The notes: generated by a model from the letters alone, not told the origin. DNA of 64,000 nt from Eutypa lata (GCA_022661535.1 JAKULF010000001.1:3348001-3412000); one strand, 5' to 3'; positions 26,101 to 38,010 are shown, numbered from the stretch's first letter. Made by a program: numbers and translations.

Positions 26101-28629
26101 ATGAAGATGGCGGCGTCGTCGTATCCCTCAAGGTCGGGGAACACCCCGCATCCCCCCCTCCTCCCCACCCGCGTCTTTATTCCCCTGATGATCCTCCCCC
26201 TCCTCCTCCTCACCCTATCCACTACCCCTCACCAAGCCAGCGCCAAGGTCCTCCTAAGCAGAAATGGCTCCGCGACCGACGGGAACGACATACTCCAGTT
26301 CGTCAACCCCCTGATCGGCAGCACGAACGGGGGCAACGTGTTCGCGGGGGCGACGCTCCCGTACGGCCTCGCGAAGCCCGTGGCGGACGTGGACGGGCAG
26401 AACACGGGCGGGTTCGCGACCGACGGGTCGAACGTGATCGGCTTCTCCTCGGTGCACGACTCTGGGACGGGCGGCAACCCGAGCCTCGGCAACTTCCCCC
26501 TGTTTCCGCAGCTGTGCCCGGACGACGCCGACGTCAACAGCTGCGCCTTCCGGAGCGGCGACCGCGCCACGCCGTACGACCTCGACAGCGTCGCGGCTGC
26601 GCCGGGTCGCTTCGCGCTCGAGCTTGAGTCGGGCGTCAGCGCCGAAATGACTAGCAGTGAGCATGCGGCCCTGTACCGGTTTCGGTTCCCCGCCCCCGGG
26701 GAAGGAGAGGAGCAGCACCCGCTGGTGCTCCTCGATCTTACGGATCTTTGGAAGAGTCGGCAGAATGGCTCTGTTAGCGTCGATGTGGATAGCGGTCGGC
26801 TGAAGGGTAACGCTACTTTCTTACCGAGCTTTGGCGCCGGATCCTACGTCATGCACTTCTGTGTGGACTTCTTCGGCGGGGCTGTGTACGACGGCGGCGT
26901 CTGGGTGAACAACCGCGCGGGTACGGAGCCGAAGGAGCTGTATGTGACGCGCGGCTTCAACCTGTTCTACGTCGAGGCGGGGGCGTGGATGCGGTTCGCC
27001 GACATCCCCGAAGAACAAGACAACACGATCACGGCGCGGGTGGGGATCAGCTTCATCAGCGCGGAGCAGGCGTGCAGCCGGGCCACCGACGAGATCCCGG
27101 ACGCCCTGGGCGACTTCGACCGGCTGACGCAGGAGGCGGAGGCGGCGTGGCGCGCGCAGCTGAGCCCCGTGTCGGTGAGGGCCGGCGGGGCCAGCTCGGA
27201 CCTCCAGACGAGCTTCTGGAGCGGCATCTACCGGACGATGATCTCGCCGCAGAACTACACGGGCGAGAACCCGCGCTGGGAGACCGACGGGGTCCCGTAC
27301 TTCGACTCGTACTACTGCATCTGGGACGCGTTCCGCGTGCAGCACCCGCTCCTGTCGATCGTGGACCCCGCCGCCCAGATCCAGATGGTGCGGTCGCTGC
27401 TCGACACCTACGAGCACGAGGGCTGGCTGCCCGACTGCCACATGAGCCTGTGCAAGGGCTGGACGCAGGGCGGCTCGAATGCGGACGTCGTGCTGGTGGA
27501 TGCCTACGTGAAGAACCTGACGGCTGGTATCGACTGGGAGCTCGCCCTCGAGGCTATTATTCAGGATGCGGAAGAGGAACCCCTCGAGTGGTCGTATCAG
27601 GGCCGAGGTGGCCTCCAGAGCTGGAAGAGCCTCAATTATATCCCGTACTTGGACTTCGATTCCCTGGGCTACGGCACGAACTCTCGTAGCATTTCGAGAA
27701 CGCTCGAATATGCGTACAATGACTTCTGCCTCGCCACGCTAGCAGATGGCCTGGGGAAAACTGACTTGTATGACAAGTACGTGCAGAGGAGTACGAATTG
27801 GCAGAATCTTTGGAAAGAAGATCAGACCTCTGCCATCCAAGGGAATGACACGGGCTTCACGGGCTTCTTTCAACCGATGTATCTCAATGGCACTTGGGGT
27901 TATCAGGACCCGATTGCTTGTTCGGCCCTGGCGGACTTCTGCTCCCTGACTAGCAACCCTAGCGAGACATTTGAAGCCAGTGTCTGGCAATACCAATTGT
28001 GAGGATTCCCACAGAAACCCCTTGCGTGCAGCCCACTAACACTTGCTAGTATTGTACCTCAAGCAACCTCGACGCTCATTGACCTGATGGGCGGTGATGA
28101 ATCTTTCATATCGAGACTGGATTTCTTCCACACATCAGGTCTAGCCGACATATCCAACGAGCCTGTCTTCACCACAGTGTATCTGTACCATTACGCGGGC
28201 CGTCCCGGTCTCTCGACCAAAAGGCTGCATACGTACATCCCGGCCGACTTCAACAACTCGAACGGGGGTCTACCGGGCAACGACGACTCGGGATCCATGG
28301 GGGCATTCGTCGTCTTCGGCATGCTCGGGCTCTTCCCGATCGCCGGACAGAACGTGTACCTGATATCAGCGCCCTTTTTCGAAGAAGTGAACGTCACCAG
28401 CTCGATCACCGGAAATACGGCCACGATAAGGGCGGTCGGGTTCGATCCGAACTATGAGGACATTTACATCCAGAGCGCCACGGTGAATGGCGAGCCATGG
28501 ACGAAGAACTGGATCGGCCATGAGCTCTTCTCCGAGGGCTGGACGTTGGAGCTCACTTTGGGTGCCGAGGAGAGCGAATGGGGACAGGCTCTTGAAGATC
28601 GCCCCCCGAGTTGGACTGCGGCCTCCTGA
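26101..28629 (+). CDS. GH92 exo-alpha-mannosidase, secreted (copy 1)
   Basis: Spliced as join(26101..27998,28050..28629), 825 residues. The 51 nt intron has donor GTGAGG and branch CACTAAC; it joins WQYQ to FIVPQ. GH92 enzymes are calcium-dependent exo-mannosidases (mostly alpha-1,2) acting on N- and O-glycans. Family marks: FVNPLIGSTNGGNVFAGATL near the start, HDSGTGG, NPQNYTGENPRWE, DCHMSLCKGWTQGGSNADVV, ISRTLEYAYND, and GLPGNDDSGSMGAFVVF near the end, carrying the acidic GN(D/E)D motif. The start at 26101 gives a signal peptide with a hydrophobic core (MILPLLLLTLS) and a cut near QASA; the in-frame ATG at 26005 would bury it behind 32 polar residues. G+C-rich coding. Paralogue of the gene at 46149-48854. 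Identification is strong. Confidence 0.93.
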
Positions 28630-29385
28630 ATAGAATGTTACTCATATTAACGTACCTTCTAGAAATGAAGTCCTGATCACGCATGTTGCACTATTCGAGT
28701 AATATACCTGCTGTGCTTGGATACCTAAGGATAGGAAAGTAAGGCATACATAACTACCTCGGTACTAGATATTCCAGTAATAATTATATCTTAATTTTCA
28801 GCCAGCAAAGGATTAGCGGACATCCCAACAATCTTGGGACCTCGATGCTGTAATTGTAATATCGCTTGCCCACAACCTGGACTTGGAAATCAACAATTCA
28901 AATATCCAACAAAATAAACTATGTCTTTGTCCCCCTTCGCGTCTATGAAATTATATTACATAAGTGTGCATAACGATGTAAAATAAATACACGCCATACC
29001 AAATCCTATTCTGCATAGAATCGGAAATAACAAGAGAGGCAGGCACAGACATTAACAACAAAGTTATGGTTCATCAAGAGCGCTGTTACATTTCTATGAA
29101 CACATCTAGCTTCACGGTTGCCAGCAATCTTCTATATACATACGAAGCAGACTATTTACACAAGAATATAAGATAGGGAAAAAAAAAACACGGCCATCGA
29201 GGGCTCACCCACTGGGATGGAAAAGAAGATCGGGAACTCCCCTTGTTGAGGAGCGGAAAACCCCTGTTGCAAATAGAAATATGCAAGGGAATCGTGCTCC
29301 CGAATTCTTGAACTTGCTCTTCATGATGTCCATCATATCAACAAGACATTTTCTCTATTCAAGCCTCGCTACCTAGGTAGTTGAT
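28630..29385. other. Intergenic region between convergent genes
   Basis: 756 bp between the 3' ends of GH92 no. 1 and the LPMO-like gene, A+T-rich with an A9 run at 29179-29188. Likely 3' untranslated regions. No gene seen. Confidence 0.5.
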
Positions 29386-30585
29386 TTAGATCTGATGTAG
29401 ATCTAAACCTACTCCGCTTCCAGGCGTGCACTTGTTTCCGGGAGGCACCGGAACCGCCTCGTTTTCGGGGCGCAATATCCCACCGGTGCACGTCTTGAAG
29501 CCTAAGCCATCCGCCATGCACGTGAGATGTCCCTCAACGCAAACACCGCCAGTAGGATCCGGAGCAATACCAGTGGTTGTCTCAGTCGGCGTGCTGTCCT
29601 CGCTCGACGGCACAACAGCAGGAGGCGAGGCGGTGGTACTGGTGATGAAGGTAGAAGTAGTCTTAGTCACCGTCACGGCCGGCGGCTCCGCCGTGACCGT
29701 CGCCGTTGAAGTCGGTTCTGGCGGCACAGTAGCAGCGACCGAGGTTGACGTGGCTGTGGTTCCGGGCTGGCCGGGGTTATCACTGCCGCCGCCGCCGGGA
29801 GGGGCCCGCGGGTTGCCGTCGCACGGTTGCTGGAAGAGATTCACGTCGCCCTCGGGCCGCTCAACCGAGCTGCCGGGATTCGGGTACGCGATGGCGAGGT
29901 GCTGGGTGACCGCGTCGTTCGTGGTACAACCACCCGTGAGACCCCCCAAATTCGCCAAGAAGAGCTGCGGGAGGTTCGCCGCAGAAGCAACAACACGTTC
30001 CTTCTTCAGCGTCCTCCGCTTGCTGCCATTCGCACTCGTCGTCGTCGTGCTCTCCCCGGCGGCCACGACGGTGATGGGGGCACAGTTCTGGTAGAACTCA
30101 GGGCTCCCGGCGATGCGATTGTTCCACGTCCACGAGAAGGTGAACAACCCTGTTCCTACGGAAGCAGGGATGGTGAAATCGTACCTGTCATGGGTCTCGG
30201 CCAGGACGTTCCCCGGTTGGTGTCTGGCCGGACAACCGCCCTCGATGCTATGGATTACCACCCACTCGGAGTCGGGCGTCGGCTGCAGATCGCGCGTCAG
30301 GCTAAACTGGCAGCTGCCGCCGCCGTGGACCGCGAGGCCCTGGAACGAGGCGGTCTGGATCTCCCCGATCGCCATGACGGTGCGCTCGCCGTCGACCTCG
30401 AGCGTTTGTCCGGGGTACTTCTTACATGGGAAGTCGGACCCGTCTGGTTCCAGAGGGTTGTAGTGCCCGTCATTGGCCCACTTGAAGGGCTTTGGGTTCT
30501 CCAGCACGACGTGCGCGGAAATTTGAGGGGCAGCGGCCAGCGCTGCTGCCAACGCGATGGCGGCGGACGTCGTTTTGAAATGCAT
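29386..30585 (-). CDS. AA11-like lytic polysaccharide monooxygenase with C-terminal X278-like module
   Basis: Single exon, 399 residues. A 24-residue signal peptide (ends QISA) exposes His25 as the mature N-terminus, as copper monooxygenases require; the second histidine of the brace is His87 in AVHGGGSC. Other marks are GSDFPCK near 49-55, VIHSIEGGCPA and a FTFSWTWNNRI...FYQNCAPITV strand near the end of the catalytic domain. AA11 enzymes oxidatively cleave chitin, and this sequence fits AA11 or a close relative. A Ser/Thr/Pro-rich linker (about 265-345) leads to a small cysteine-rich module (GGVCVEGHLTCMADG to CTPGSG) that resembles the X278 module found after AA11 domains. There is no GPI-like tail. 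The family assignment is from remembered motifs; chitin as substrate is inference. Confidence 0.75.
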   Translation of the reverse strand: MHFKTTSAAIALAAALAAAPQISAHVVLENPKPFKWANDGHYNPLEPDGSDFPCKKYPGQTLEVDGERTVMAIGEIQTASFQGLAVHGGGSCQFSLTRDLQPTPDSEWVVIHSIEGGCPARHQPGNVLAETHDRYDFTIPASVGTGLFTFSWTWNNRIAGSPEFYQNCAPITVVAAGESTTTTSANGSKRRTLKKERVVASAANLPQLFLANLGGLTGGCTTNDAVTQHLAIAYPNPGSSVERPEGDVNLFQQPCDGNPRAPPGGGGSDNPGQPGTTATSTSVAATVPPEPTSTATVTAEPPAVTVTKTTSTFITSTTASPPAVVPSSEDSTPTETTTGIAPDPTGGVCVEGHLTCMADGLGFKTCTGGILRPENEAVPVPPGNKCTPGSGVGLDLHQI

Positions 30586-31841
30586 GTTGGGAAAGAATGT
30601 GTGGATTGGCGGAAGGAAGAAAAATCTATAAAATGCAATAAAAGGGTTCGAAGGGTCGCAGAATTTAAGGGTTGAAGATTTGCCGGAAGAAAGAAAGAAG
30701 GAAAGAGAGGGCTGATATGTAGGTACTTAACTAAAAGATAAATCGGACTTTGTTTTTGAAGTAACAGGGTGTATAGAAAACAAAAAGGATTGTAAGCCCT
30801 CAGGCAGTTGATTGAAATGTGAAGAACAATGAGCACGTGCCCATGGGAAAGAGAACAAAGAACGTGATACGCCAGGTTGCTGATGTAGAATGAAAACAAA
30901 ATAAATAATGAGTGTAAGGTGGGTGATTGACAAAAGGTCAAAGTTGACGTTTCGCTTGCATATTTGTGTGTAGGTAAAGCAGGGACGAAGTAGGTAGGTA
31001 CCCTTATATTTTAAAACGAACTATACATCTGCGGGAAACCTTAACATGTCCCAGCTGTTCGGTTCAGCAAGGCTAAAAAGGGGCAGCTTGTAATCTCGCA
31101 AGGAAACCCCCGTTGTGGGAGTAAGGTCGATTTGAGTGTGAATGAAATGCAGCCTCGTGCTTACATTAGGTAGGTGATGATATAAGGTGGTAATAACAAG
31201 TATTAAGGGGCAGCAATAACTGACTATTCAACCACAATCAAAGTCCCGACAGAACTACATATGTTGGTTAAGAATGATGCCCTTGGCTGGTCCCCATCCA
31301 TCCTATCTGGTAGGTTTCCTTCGTTCACGACTTGCCCTTACTCCCTTGAAACATGGAAACAAATGCAAGATTGGTAGGCCGTCTTTCTCAGGTGATGTGC
31401 ATACCCGCCGGCTCTCCAACCGAACCAGTTGCATATGACATCTCACATTTAAGTGGCGCTTCTCAGCCAATCATCCCCAGTTGTCTTCAACGCTTCTGGC
31501 AAGGTGGGGCACAAGGGGGGTTTGCCAATTTGTACGACTTGACTGACACGCATCTTTCATTTGTGACTCGATGAAAATTCTTAAAAGATTAAATAGGGAT
31601 GGCAAACACTTAAGTACTTTCCTTTCCTGGCCTGTAATTGCATGTCATAGGTATTCGGGCAGTCAGTCAGTCAATGACACGACTTTGCCATCGCACAAGT
31701 TTCAGACCATAATGTCCTACCCACCAGAGATTAAACTTTTCATAAGTAGGGGTTCTTAGGAATCAGAGTTAACCTCGAAATACCCCTATTCACCGAACGC
31801 ATTTCAAGGATGCTGTGTTCGTCTGAATAACGACAATTGGA
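30586..31841. promoter_or_regulatory. LPMO promoter region and intergenic DNA
   Basis: 1.26 kb between the start of the LPMO gene (minus) and the end of the next minus-strand gene. A TATA-like TTTTATAGA on the minus strand lies near 30626-30640, about 45 bp before the LPMO start. The immediate upstream mRNA-like region is pyrimidine-rich on the minus strand. No gene seen in 30950-31840. Confidence 0.4.
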
Positions 31842-33430
31842 TCATTCCGACCAACCATCTGTTTCGAAAACGCGACACAAAAGAATGTAGTCACGTATCA
31901 AGATACCCGTGGCGGAAGGCTATCGTCAGTCAGTCCATCTGCATCAAATTACGAGATGAACTCTCCATCCAAAATGCAAAAACACAAACTTACCACCAGG
32001 TATCAACGCCGCCGCACCCATAACAACCGTAATCGGTTTTAAATCCGGATCATCTTCCTCCCCAAGGAACGGCGCCCAAGCCTCGACAATAGCATCCGCA
32101 CCCTCAACTAGAGTCGCATCACCACCTCCTCCACCACTATCATCACCATCGCAATAGCACTTAATGCCCAAACAAGCGCCGAAATCCCTAAAAGCAAGGC
32201 GTCGGCGTCGATTACTCGCCGTATCGATCCCTACGGCCGCCGACGGAACGAACTTTCTCCCGGCGATATCGAGGCCATCCTCGGCCAGCTCCCGCGACCA
32301 GGGGGCATCTCTCTCAAAGTGGCTGATCCACAAGCTCATGCCCAGGTCGAGCGGGTCATCGGAGGACTGGAGGGGCCGCTCGCGCGTCACCATGGCCTCG
32401 TACTGCTCGATTTGCGGCTGCAGGAGTAAGTCCGACACCGCTAGTGGCCGGCCGCGGCCCTGTCGCTGCGCCGCGGCCACCGCCGTCGCCTGCAGGAGAT
32501 GAAACACGACGAGACCCGTGACGTCGTCGAGGTGGCCTTTGCTGCTGACGAGGGCGCGACGCATGTCGGTGGATATCTTCCATACCACTGTGTGAGACGG
32601 TTGGTGTCAGTTTCTGCTGAACTTGAGTACCCATCTTACGGCCTCTAATCAATGAGAAAGTTGAAAATGAATATTAGGAGAAAAGGGATAGGGGCTTAAA
32701 GGAAGAGGCACAAGCGACGCCCAGGACCGTAACATACTACTAACCCCACCTCCCCTCATCCCCTCCACAACAAACCGATCATGAATCGCCTTCGCAAGCT
32801 GCACAGCAAGCTCATTCCACCTGTCCCCCCTCGCCGCCAGCGCAAGTCGGTTCAGCGCAAACATCCACAGCGTGAGATAATGATGATATTGTCCGTCGCC
32901 ATCGGGGCCCGCCTCGTCCAACTTCCCGATTCGCAAGCCGCCGTCCAGAGGACGCTCGTCCGTGGCCCCCGGCAGGCGGGCAGACCCGTCCCGCGTGCGC
33001 CCCAGCACATTGTGCACGGTCTGTGCCAGCCGCTTCGCCAGCTCCAGGTACACGGGCGATTTCGTCTCGCGCCACAGCGTGATCAGGTTCACGACGCCGA
33101 ACGCGTCCGTCCAGAGGTAGCGGCCCCGGTGGCCGCCGGCGCCGGGGTTGGTGGGCGGGCTCCATGTGGCCGCGTGCTCTGTTTCGGTCGTTTGGCCATG
33201 GTTAGTTTTAAGTTCGGTCCCTTCTAGTCGCGGCATTTTCTTCCGCTGAAAAGGATGAGGTAGGCGAAAATGGGGGGTGCAAGTGTTGTTGGGTTTGAGA
33301 AGATTGGCAGATCCCCCGTCCTGTGATGTGATATTGACGTACCGGGAGTGAGTCCTTCGAAGGGCCCGTAGACGGCCTTCATGGCATCCTCGAAACGCCG
33401 TAGCTTGCTGTTGCTGTGGTGAGTGTCCAT
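31842..33430 (-). CDS. Conserved fungal protein, six-hairpin (alpha/alpha barrel) glycosidase-like
   Basis: Spliced as complement(join(31842..31858,31994..32587,32738..33223,33343..33430)), 394 residues; introns of 119, 150 and 135 nt (donors GTACGT, GTATGT, GTAAGT) all close in phase, and the last exon adds only the final residues DGWSE. Motifs: TWSPP, GRYLWTDAFGVVN, LAQTVHNVLGRTRDGSARLPGAT, GGLRIGK, GPDGDGQYHHYLTLWMFALN and MVWKISTDM. The alternating Trp/Tyr-rich helices look like an (alpha/alpha) toroid, the fold used by several glycosidases, and I recall a conserved fungal family with the same motif order. No signal peptide is evident, so it is likely cytosolic. No catalytic pair can be named, and the substrate is unknown. 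Confidence 0.75.
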
Positions 33431-33969
33431 AGCTTTCCTTGGATTAACTTGTTTGTATGCGAATGATTGGGTGTAACGAAGGGATGTTCGTCGTAGTTGT
33501 GTTGACCGTGGATAATAGTAGCAATGAATCCCACGGCGCATGTCAACTCAGTCGGTCAGAGACATTGAACGTCTTTCCTGCGTCGTAAAGCACAATACTT
33601 TAATGCAAGTAGGCTTCCAACATATGGAGTGTTGTTTTCTTTTCGTACAAGGTTAAACGCTTTTGAATGGCTCGTAGGACATGCGTGGGTAGCAGTTGCC
33701 AATGATCGCAGATGACGTAATTGTTACTTAGAGTAGAATGGGGTTCAACCACCATCAATTATATTCATGTATCGCCGGTGTATCGCCCAATATAATTAGC
33801 GTTTACCGAGTAGGAAAATAAGTCTCGAAGCCATTATTTTCCCTGCTTAATGGACCGGTAGAATCGTGATTTAATCGGAGACTCCTTTAACAAGGAGGCG
33901 GGAGACAATTCAATCATACATTAGATCAATGATTACATTATGTAAACATAACCTATCCCCCCTAACTCG
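33431..33969. other. Intergenic region
   Basis: 539 bp between two minus-strand genes. It should hold the promoter of the helical-repeat gene and the 3' end of the Spt10-like gene. Nothing further recognised. Confidence 0.45.
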
Positions 33970-35853
33970 TTACGTTTTGCTCTCCGTCCCACTACCACCA
34001 CCGCTGTCACCACGTTTAGCCCGCTCTTCTGGGGGTTGGCTTACGTCTACCTCCATTTCCGAGTCGTCGCCGTGTTCTATCAGCATGTCCATATCACGGT
34101 CAACTGCATCCTGGTCTGGGGGTTCGTTGTGATGTTGCGGCGCTTCGTGTGGCGGCCCTATGGAATGGGCATCATGGAGCAGGCTATGGAACTCGTGATG
34201 GTGGTGGTGGTGGTGATGCTGTGTTTGCGCATGGAAAGGCGGGTGCACGGGTAGTGGGGGGTGAGAACTATGAGGGCTATAATGATCTTGGGCCTGCAAA
34301 GTCGCGTGTGAAGAGGGCGAACTAGGATGTACTGAGGCATCACTATGGGCGAATGGCTCAAACGGGTGGTGATGGTGGCTTGGCTGACTTCGAGGCTGGG
34401 TTTGAGTAATTATCTGTGGATCTATGGGCTGGTACATATTCGAGGCATGGGAGAAAGAACCGAGTGAGGCTGTGCCATCGTGATGCACCTGATGAGACGT
34501 GGGATCATGGAGTATATGGTCATGCGGTTGTATGCTGCTAGCAGAATCGGACTCAAGAGGAGGGTTCAGCAGAGACGAGATATCATTAGGATTGGCATAT
34601 GCACTGGATGATTCCACTATTGGCGGTATGTCATGACGTGATTGCAAGTCGAGAATTCTGCTCGCCGGTTCATGAACCCCTATCCCGTCAACGGGCAGTG
34701 ACATTGCGGGTGGGGGCAGGTCAGGGACGCTACTTTGTGTACTGCTATTCACGATGGTCTTGCGAACTAAAACTGAATTCTGCTGCAGGGGCGCTCTGCT
34801 AAGATCCTTGCAGTGATTGCACGCTCTAATTACATCCGAGACGGTCTCCTTGATGCGAGTCCAGTGGTACTTCTCGGCGATGATGGCCGTCGTCTTGTTG
34901 ATGCCGGCGTGGCTCATGGCCTCGTGCGTCGTCCTCGAAATCTCCATCTGGCGCGGCGGGTCGCTGACGACCTCCTTGCCCTTCAGCATCAGCACGTCGT
35001 TGTCGAGGAGCTTATAGTGCGTCGCCGCGCTGCGGAGCCTGCTTTTCTCGGCGCGGTCAGAACCGTTTGGGTACCGCCCGTACTTGAGGTAGTACTTGAT
35101 CTTGTCGAAACGCTCTTCACTCACGAGAAGCGGGTCTGACATCTGGCCGTCGCCCTCGGCGCCCGTTCCCAGGTCTCGCCCGTATATAATAGCGTCCACG
35201 AGCCTATCTGGGTAGGACTTGAGATTGCCACACTCCTTGACGCGCCCGATGCGCTTAAACCCCAGGGCATCCCATATCCTACAAGAGGCGACGTTGGTCT
35301 CGTAGACCAGGTTAAAAACCGAGTAAGTGTAGCCCAGCTTGGGAGCCCAGTCGAGATACGCCTCGCCCATGAGGCGGCCAACGCCTCGATTACGGGCGGC
35401 TTCCGTCACTAGGAAACCAGCGTTGCACACATGGCTACTTCGCCCGGGGTAGTTAGGTTTGATATAAAAGCTACCAAGACACTCTTTAGACCATTCTTTA
35501 CCCTCTACGACCTGTTCGGCACTGTCGATGCTGCCAAGGAGCATGATGCCAGCAAAGTTCTGGAACCAATAAGCGCCAAACTTCTCCAGCGGCATCGGCT
35601 CTATCATGGGATAGGTGTCTCCACCCTCAATTTCCTTGGCAAACTGGTCCGAAAGATAGGCAAGCAGCGATGCAGGCACTTGATCACGGGATACAAAGGG
35701 AACAACTGTCGCGATCGTCTGACGGTCGCGGAGGGTCACCTTACGTGGTGCAATGCTCGGCGGGAGTTCCGATTTATTCAGATCCGGAAACGGAGCGGCA
35801 CCCGAGACTCGATATATGGTCGGGCTAGACGGGTCATCCATGATAGCCGGCAT
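33970..35853 (-). CDS. Spt10-like GNAT acetyltransferase with integrase-type HHCC zinc finger
   Basis: Single exon, 627 residues (ATG at 35853; a second ATG four codons later is possible). A GNAT domain covers about residues 38-228, with the acetyl-CoA motif RNRGVGRLMGEA (154-165) and the strand/helix ETNVASCRIWDALGFKRIG. It is followed by a zinc-binding motif H310-x4-H315-x29-C345-x2-C348, the HHCC arrangement of retroviral integrases. GNAT followed by HHCC is the architecture of yeast Spt10, a sequence-specific activator of core histone genes. The C-terminal 270 residues are low complexity (Ser/His/Pro/Gln) with an 8-histidine run. Likely nuclear and chromatin-associated. Architecture is clear; orthology to SPT10 and histone promoter targets are inference. 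Confidence 0.8.
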   Translation of the reverse strand: MPAIMDDPSSPTIYRVSGAAPFPDLNKSELPPSIAPRKVTLRDRQTIATVVPFVSRDQVPASLLAYLSDQFAKEIEGGDTYPMIEPMPLEKFGAYWFQNFAGIMLLGSIDSAEQVVEGKEWSKECLGSFYIKPNYPGRSSHVCNAGFLVTEAARNRGVGRLMGEAYLDWAPKLGYTYSVFNLVYETNVASCRIWDALGFKRIGRVKECGNLKSYPDRLVDAIIYGRDLGTGAEGDGQMSDPLLVSEERFDKIKYYLKYGRYPNGSDRAEKSRLRSAATHYKLLDNDVLMLKGKEVVSDPPRQMEISRTTHEAMSHAGINKTTAIIAEKYHWTRIKETVSDVIRACNHCKDLSRAPLQQNSVLVRKTIVNSSTQSSVPDLPPPAMSLPVDGIGVHEPASRILDLQSRHDIPPIVESSSAYANPNDISSLLNPPLESDSASSIQPHDHILHDPTSHQVHHDGTASLGSFSHASNMYQPIDPQIITQTQPRSQPSHHHHPFEPFAHSDASVHPSSPSSHATLQAQDHYSPHSSHPPLPVHPPFHAQTQHHHHHHHHEFHSLLHDAHSIGPPHEAPQHHNEPPDQDAVDRDMDMLIEHGDDSEMEVDVSQPPEERAKRGDSGGGSGTESKT

Positions 35854-38010
35854 TTTGAGCCCTTATCACGAGCGCCTTGCTTCGACAGTAATGCCGATGA
35901 TACAGTAGTGCTAATCATGTTAATAGACTGTTAGTTCGTGCACGCCTGCGTAGAAACCACTGCGATAATTAGATAGGTACTTGGGCCTTAGCCTGGGTTT
36001 ACCTGGGCTCTTCCAAGTTCCTGGGAATAAACACTCAATTCCAAACAATAATAGCAAGGACCCTTCCTTACCTTACCAAGATTCGAATTCAAGCCGATTT
36101 GATTCGTCCAAAATTTACGTCGCACTTCCTTGCGAGTGCATACAACCTCGGGAGAGCGTTCTGAAAAGTTCGGTGGTGATGAGTTGTACTTCGGGAGGGG
36201 AAATTCGCACGTAAGAAACAAAATGGAGTTTGTGTCAAGGTGGTCCGTGACAAAGTTATGATGACTCAGCAAACTATCTCCATCTCTGAGTTAGGTAATA
36301 AATGTTGAACGTGAACGACATTCAGGTGGATTCGAAGAAACCAACTCCTAATTTATGCACAAGACAACTGCGAAATCGGTCGGGAATATTCTCCACAACC
36401 GTTTGATAAAGCTAATGACAGGGCGCTAATTACTGGAAAAGGCGCATTTTACATCGGCATCCATTGCCGGTATTCATAACCTAGAGTCTAGGTAGGTAGT
36501 CACATGTAGTTAGTTGTTGAACTTTGCGAGTCCTTTATCTCCAGGCGCACATGAGTTTCGAAACAAATTTTACCTACGTAGGATCGTAGGTAGGATGTAA
36601 TAGAATATACCATTTTCGGTCTAGCACTAGTTATAGTCAACCCAGACTAAAATTTGCCGAACAAATCTACCTGCCTGCCTTCGGATGTTTCCGATTATGT
36701 CAGTCTACAGTACCGTGTTAGACAAGCATCATAACGGTATGGGTCGCAAGGCACGGCTGTCACGTTGTAGTTCATGTTGTCGTGAATGAAACTAATAATA
36801 ATACCATGTATTGAGAATCCTGATTAGTCTACTAGCCGAAGAGATGCATGAAAAGCTATATCGGTGTAACTCAATGGGGAGCTGAGTGAACTGACAAGAC
36901 GTTTCAATTCCTGAGAATATCATAGTTAGACTTTATCGCAGTGAGCTGTACAGTTTTTATAATAATAGCTACTATTCAGCCTAGTAAGCCTTGTCGAAGC
37001 ACAGCTGAAAGGGGTCCTACGTACATATGAGGCGATGGCGCCGATCGTTCCATGCGACCCATTTTCTGGGGATGCAAGGGTAAGAATAAGACTCTCAAGC
37101 ATTCTGATTTTAAGAAGCGCCTAGTTTTCAGTTATACAAACGAACTGTCATTGTTAACGACGTTAGAATTTATATCCTTTAGTGATACTCTCGTATAATC
37201 TATAGTAGATGTAACGGTAGCCATGATTATATAATTACATCTTCATACAGTCTACCTTAGATACCCATAGTCACTGGCTTAAAGTTGTGAATCACCAAAG
37301 TGCCACCCTCAAGAAAAAAGAACGAAAAGCCACTGAATGTATATCTTCTTCACAGGCTTCGCAATGTTCCTCATCCCAGTGGCCTTGTATCTATTCTTGA
37401 CGGCACCGACTGCCGGTGTATTCCGTTCGTCATCCAATAAGGTGTCGACAGAGCAAGGGGTGAAACCCCCATAAAATCCTACTGGGTCAACAATCCCTGC
37501 TCTCGATGCCGAACAAGCTGCCAAGACCCTGCATGAGCCTAGTGTATAGCACATACTGGAGCAACATCGTCATTATATATCTTTCAAGCTGAAGCCTGGC
37601 GGAATGTTACTTTCCTTGGCATATTATATTGGATCCGACTTCCTGTAAAGGGATCGCAGAGGATCCTCCTCCTAGCACTCTCCGTGGTTTATCTGGTCCA
37701 CGCCAATGTTGATCTTGAAACGCGTTGAGTTTAGTTTCTCGTAATGGAAGGAGAAATCAGTCACTGCCTTCTCAATATCGATATAATCATCACCCAGTCG
37801 TACGAAAGACCACTTAGCGCAAGGCGCCGGCGAGAGTAAATGGAACAATAATAGAACGTGTAGGTATGTAAATAGATCAAACCACAGCTTGGCATCTATG
37901 CGCAAAACTATATAACAAGACGATCCAACCACCTTACGAATAGGCTGTGACTTCTATTCATCGTCAAGCACGGAAAGGCCTTCATCTTGTAGGACTTTAC
38001 TCTTTTCAAC
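35854..38010. other. 2.2 kb intergenic region
   Basis: Between the divergent Spt10-like and secreted-protein genes. A+T-leaning and without a supportable gene; two minus-strand open frames at 37309-37554 and 37672-37932 show no domain, splice signals or codon preference. A TATAA at 37911-37915 lies about 100 bp upstream of the secreted-protein start. Confidence 0.45.
37907..37917 (+). promoter_or_regulatory. TATA box candidate for secreted protein gene
   Basis: The sequence ACTATATAACA lies about 95-105 bp before the ATG at 38011, a usual distance for fungal genes with short leaders. Based on position and sequence only. Confidence 0.4.

Noticed and set aside
37309..37932. Two minus-strand open frames of 81 and 86 codons
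   Set aside because: No domain, codon bias or splice context; the second overlaps the likely promoter of the secreted protein gene.
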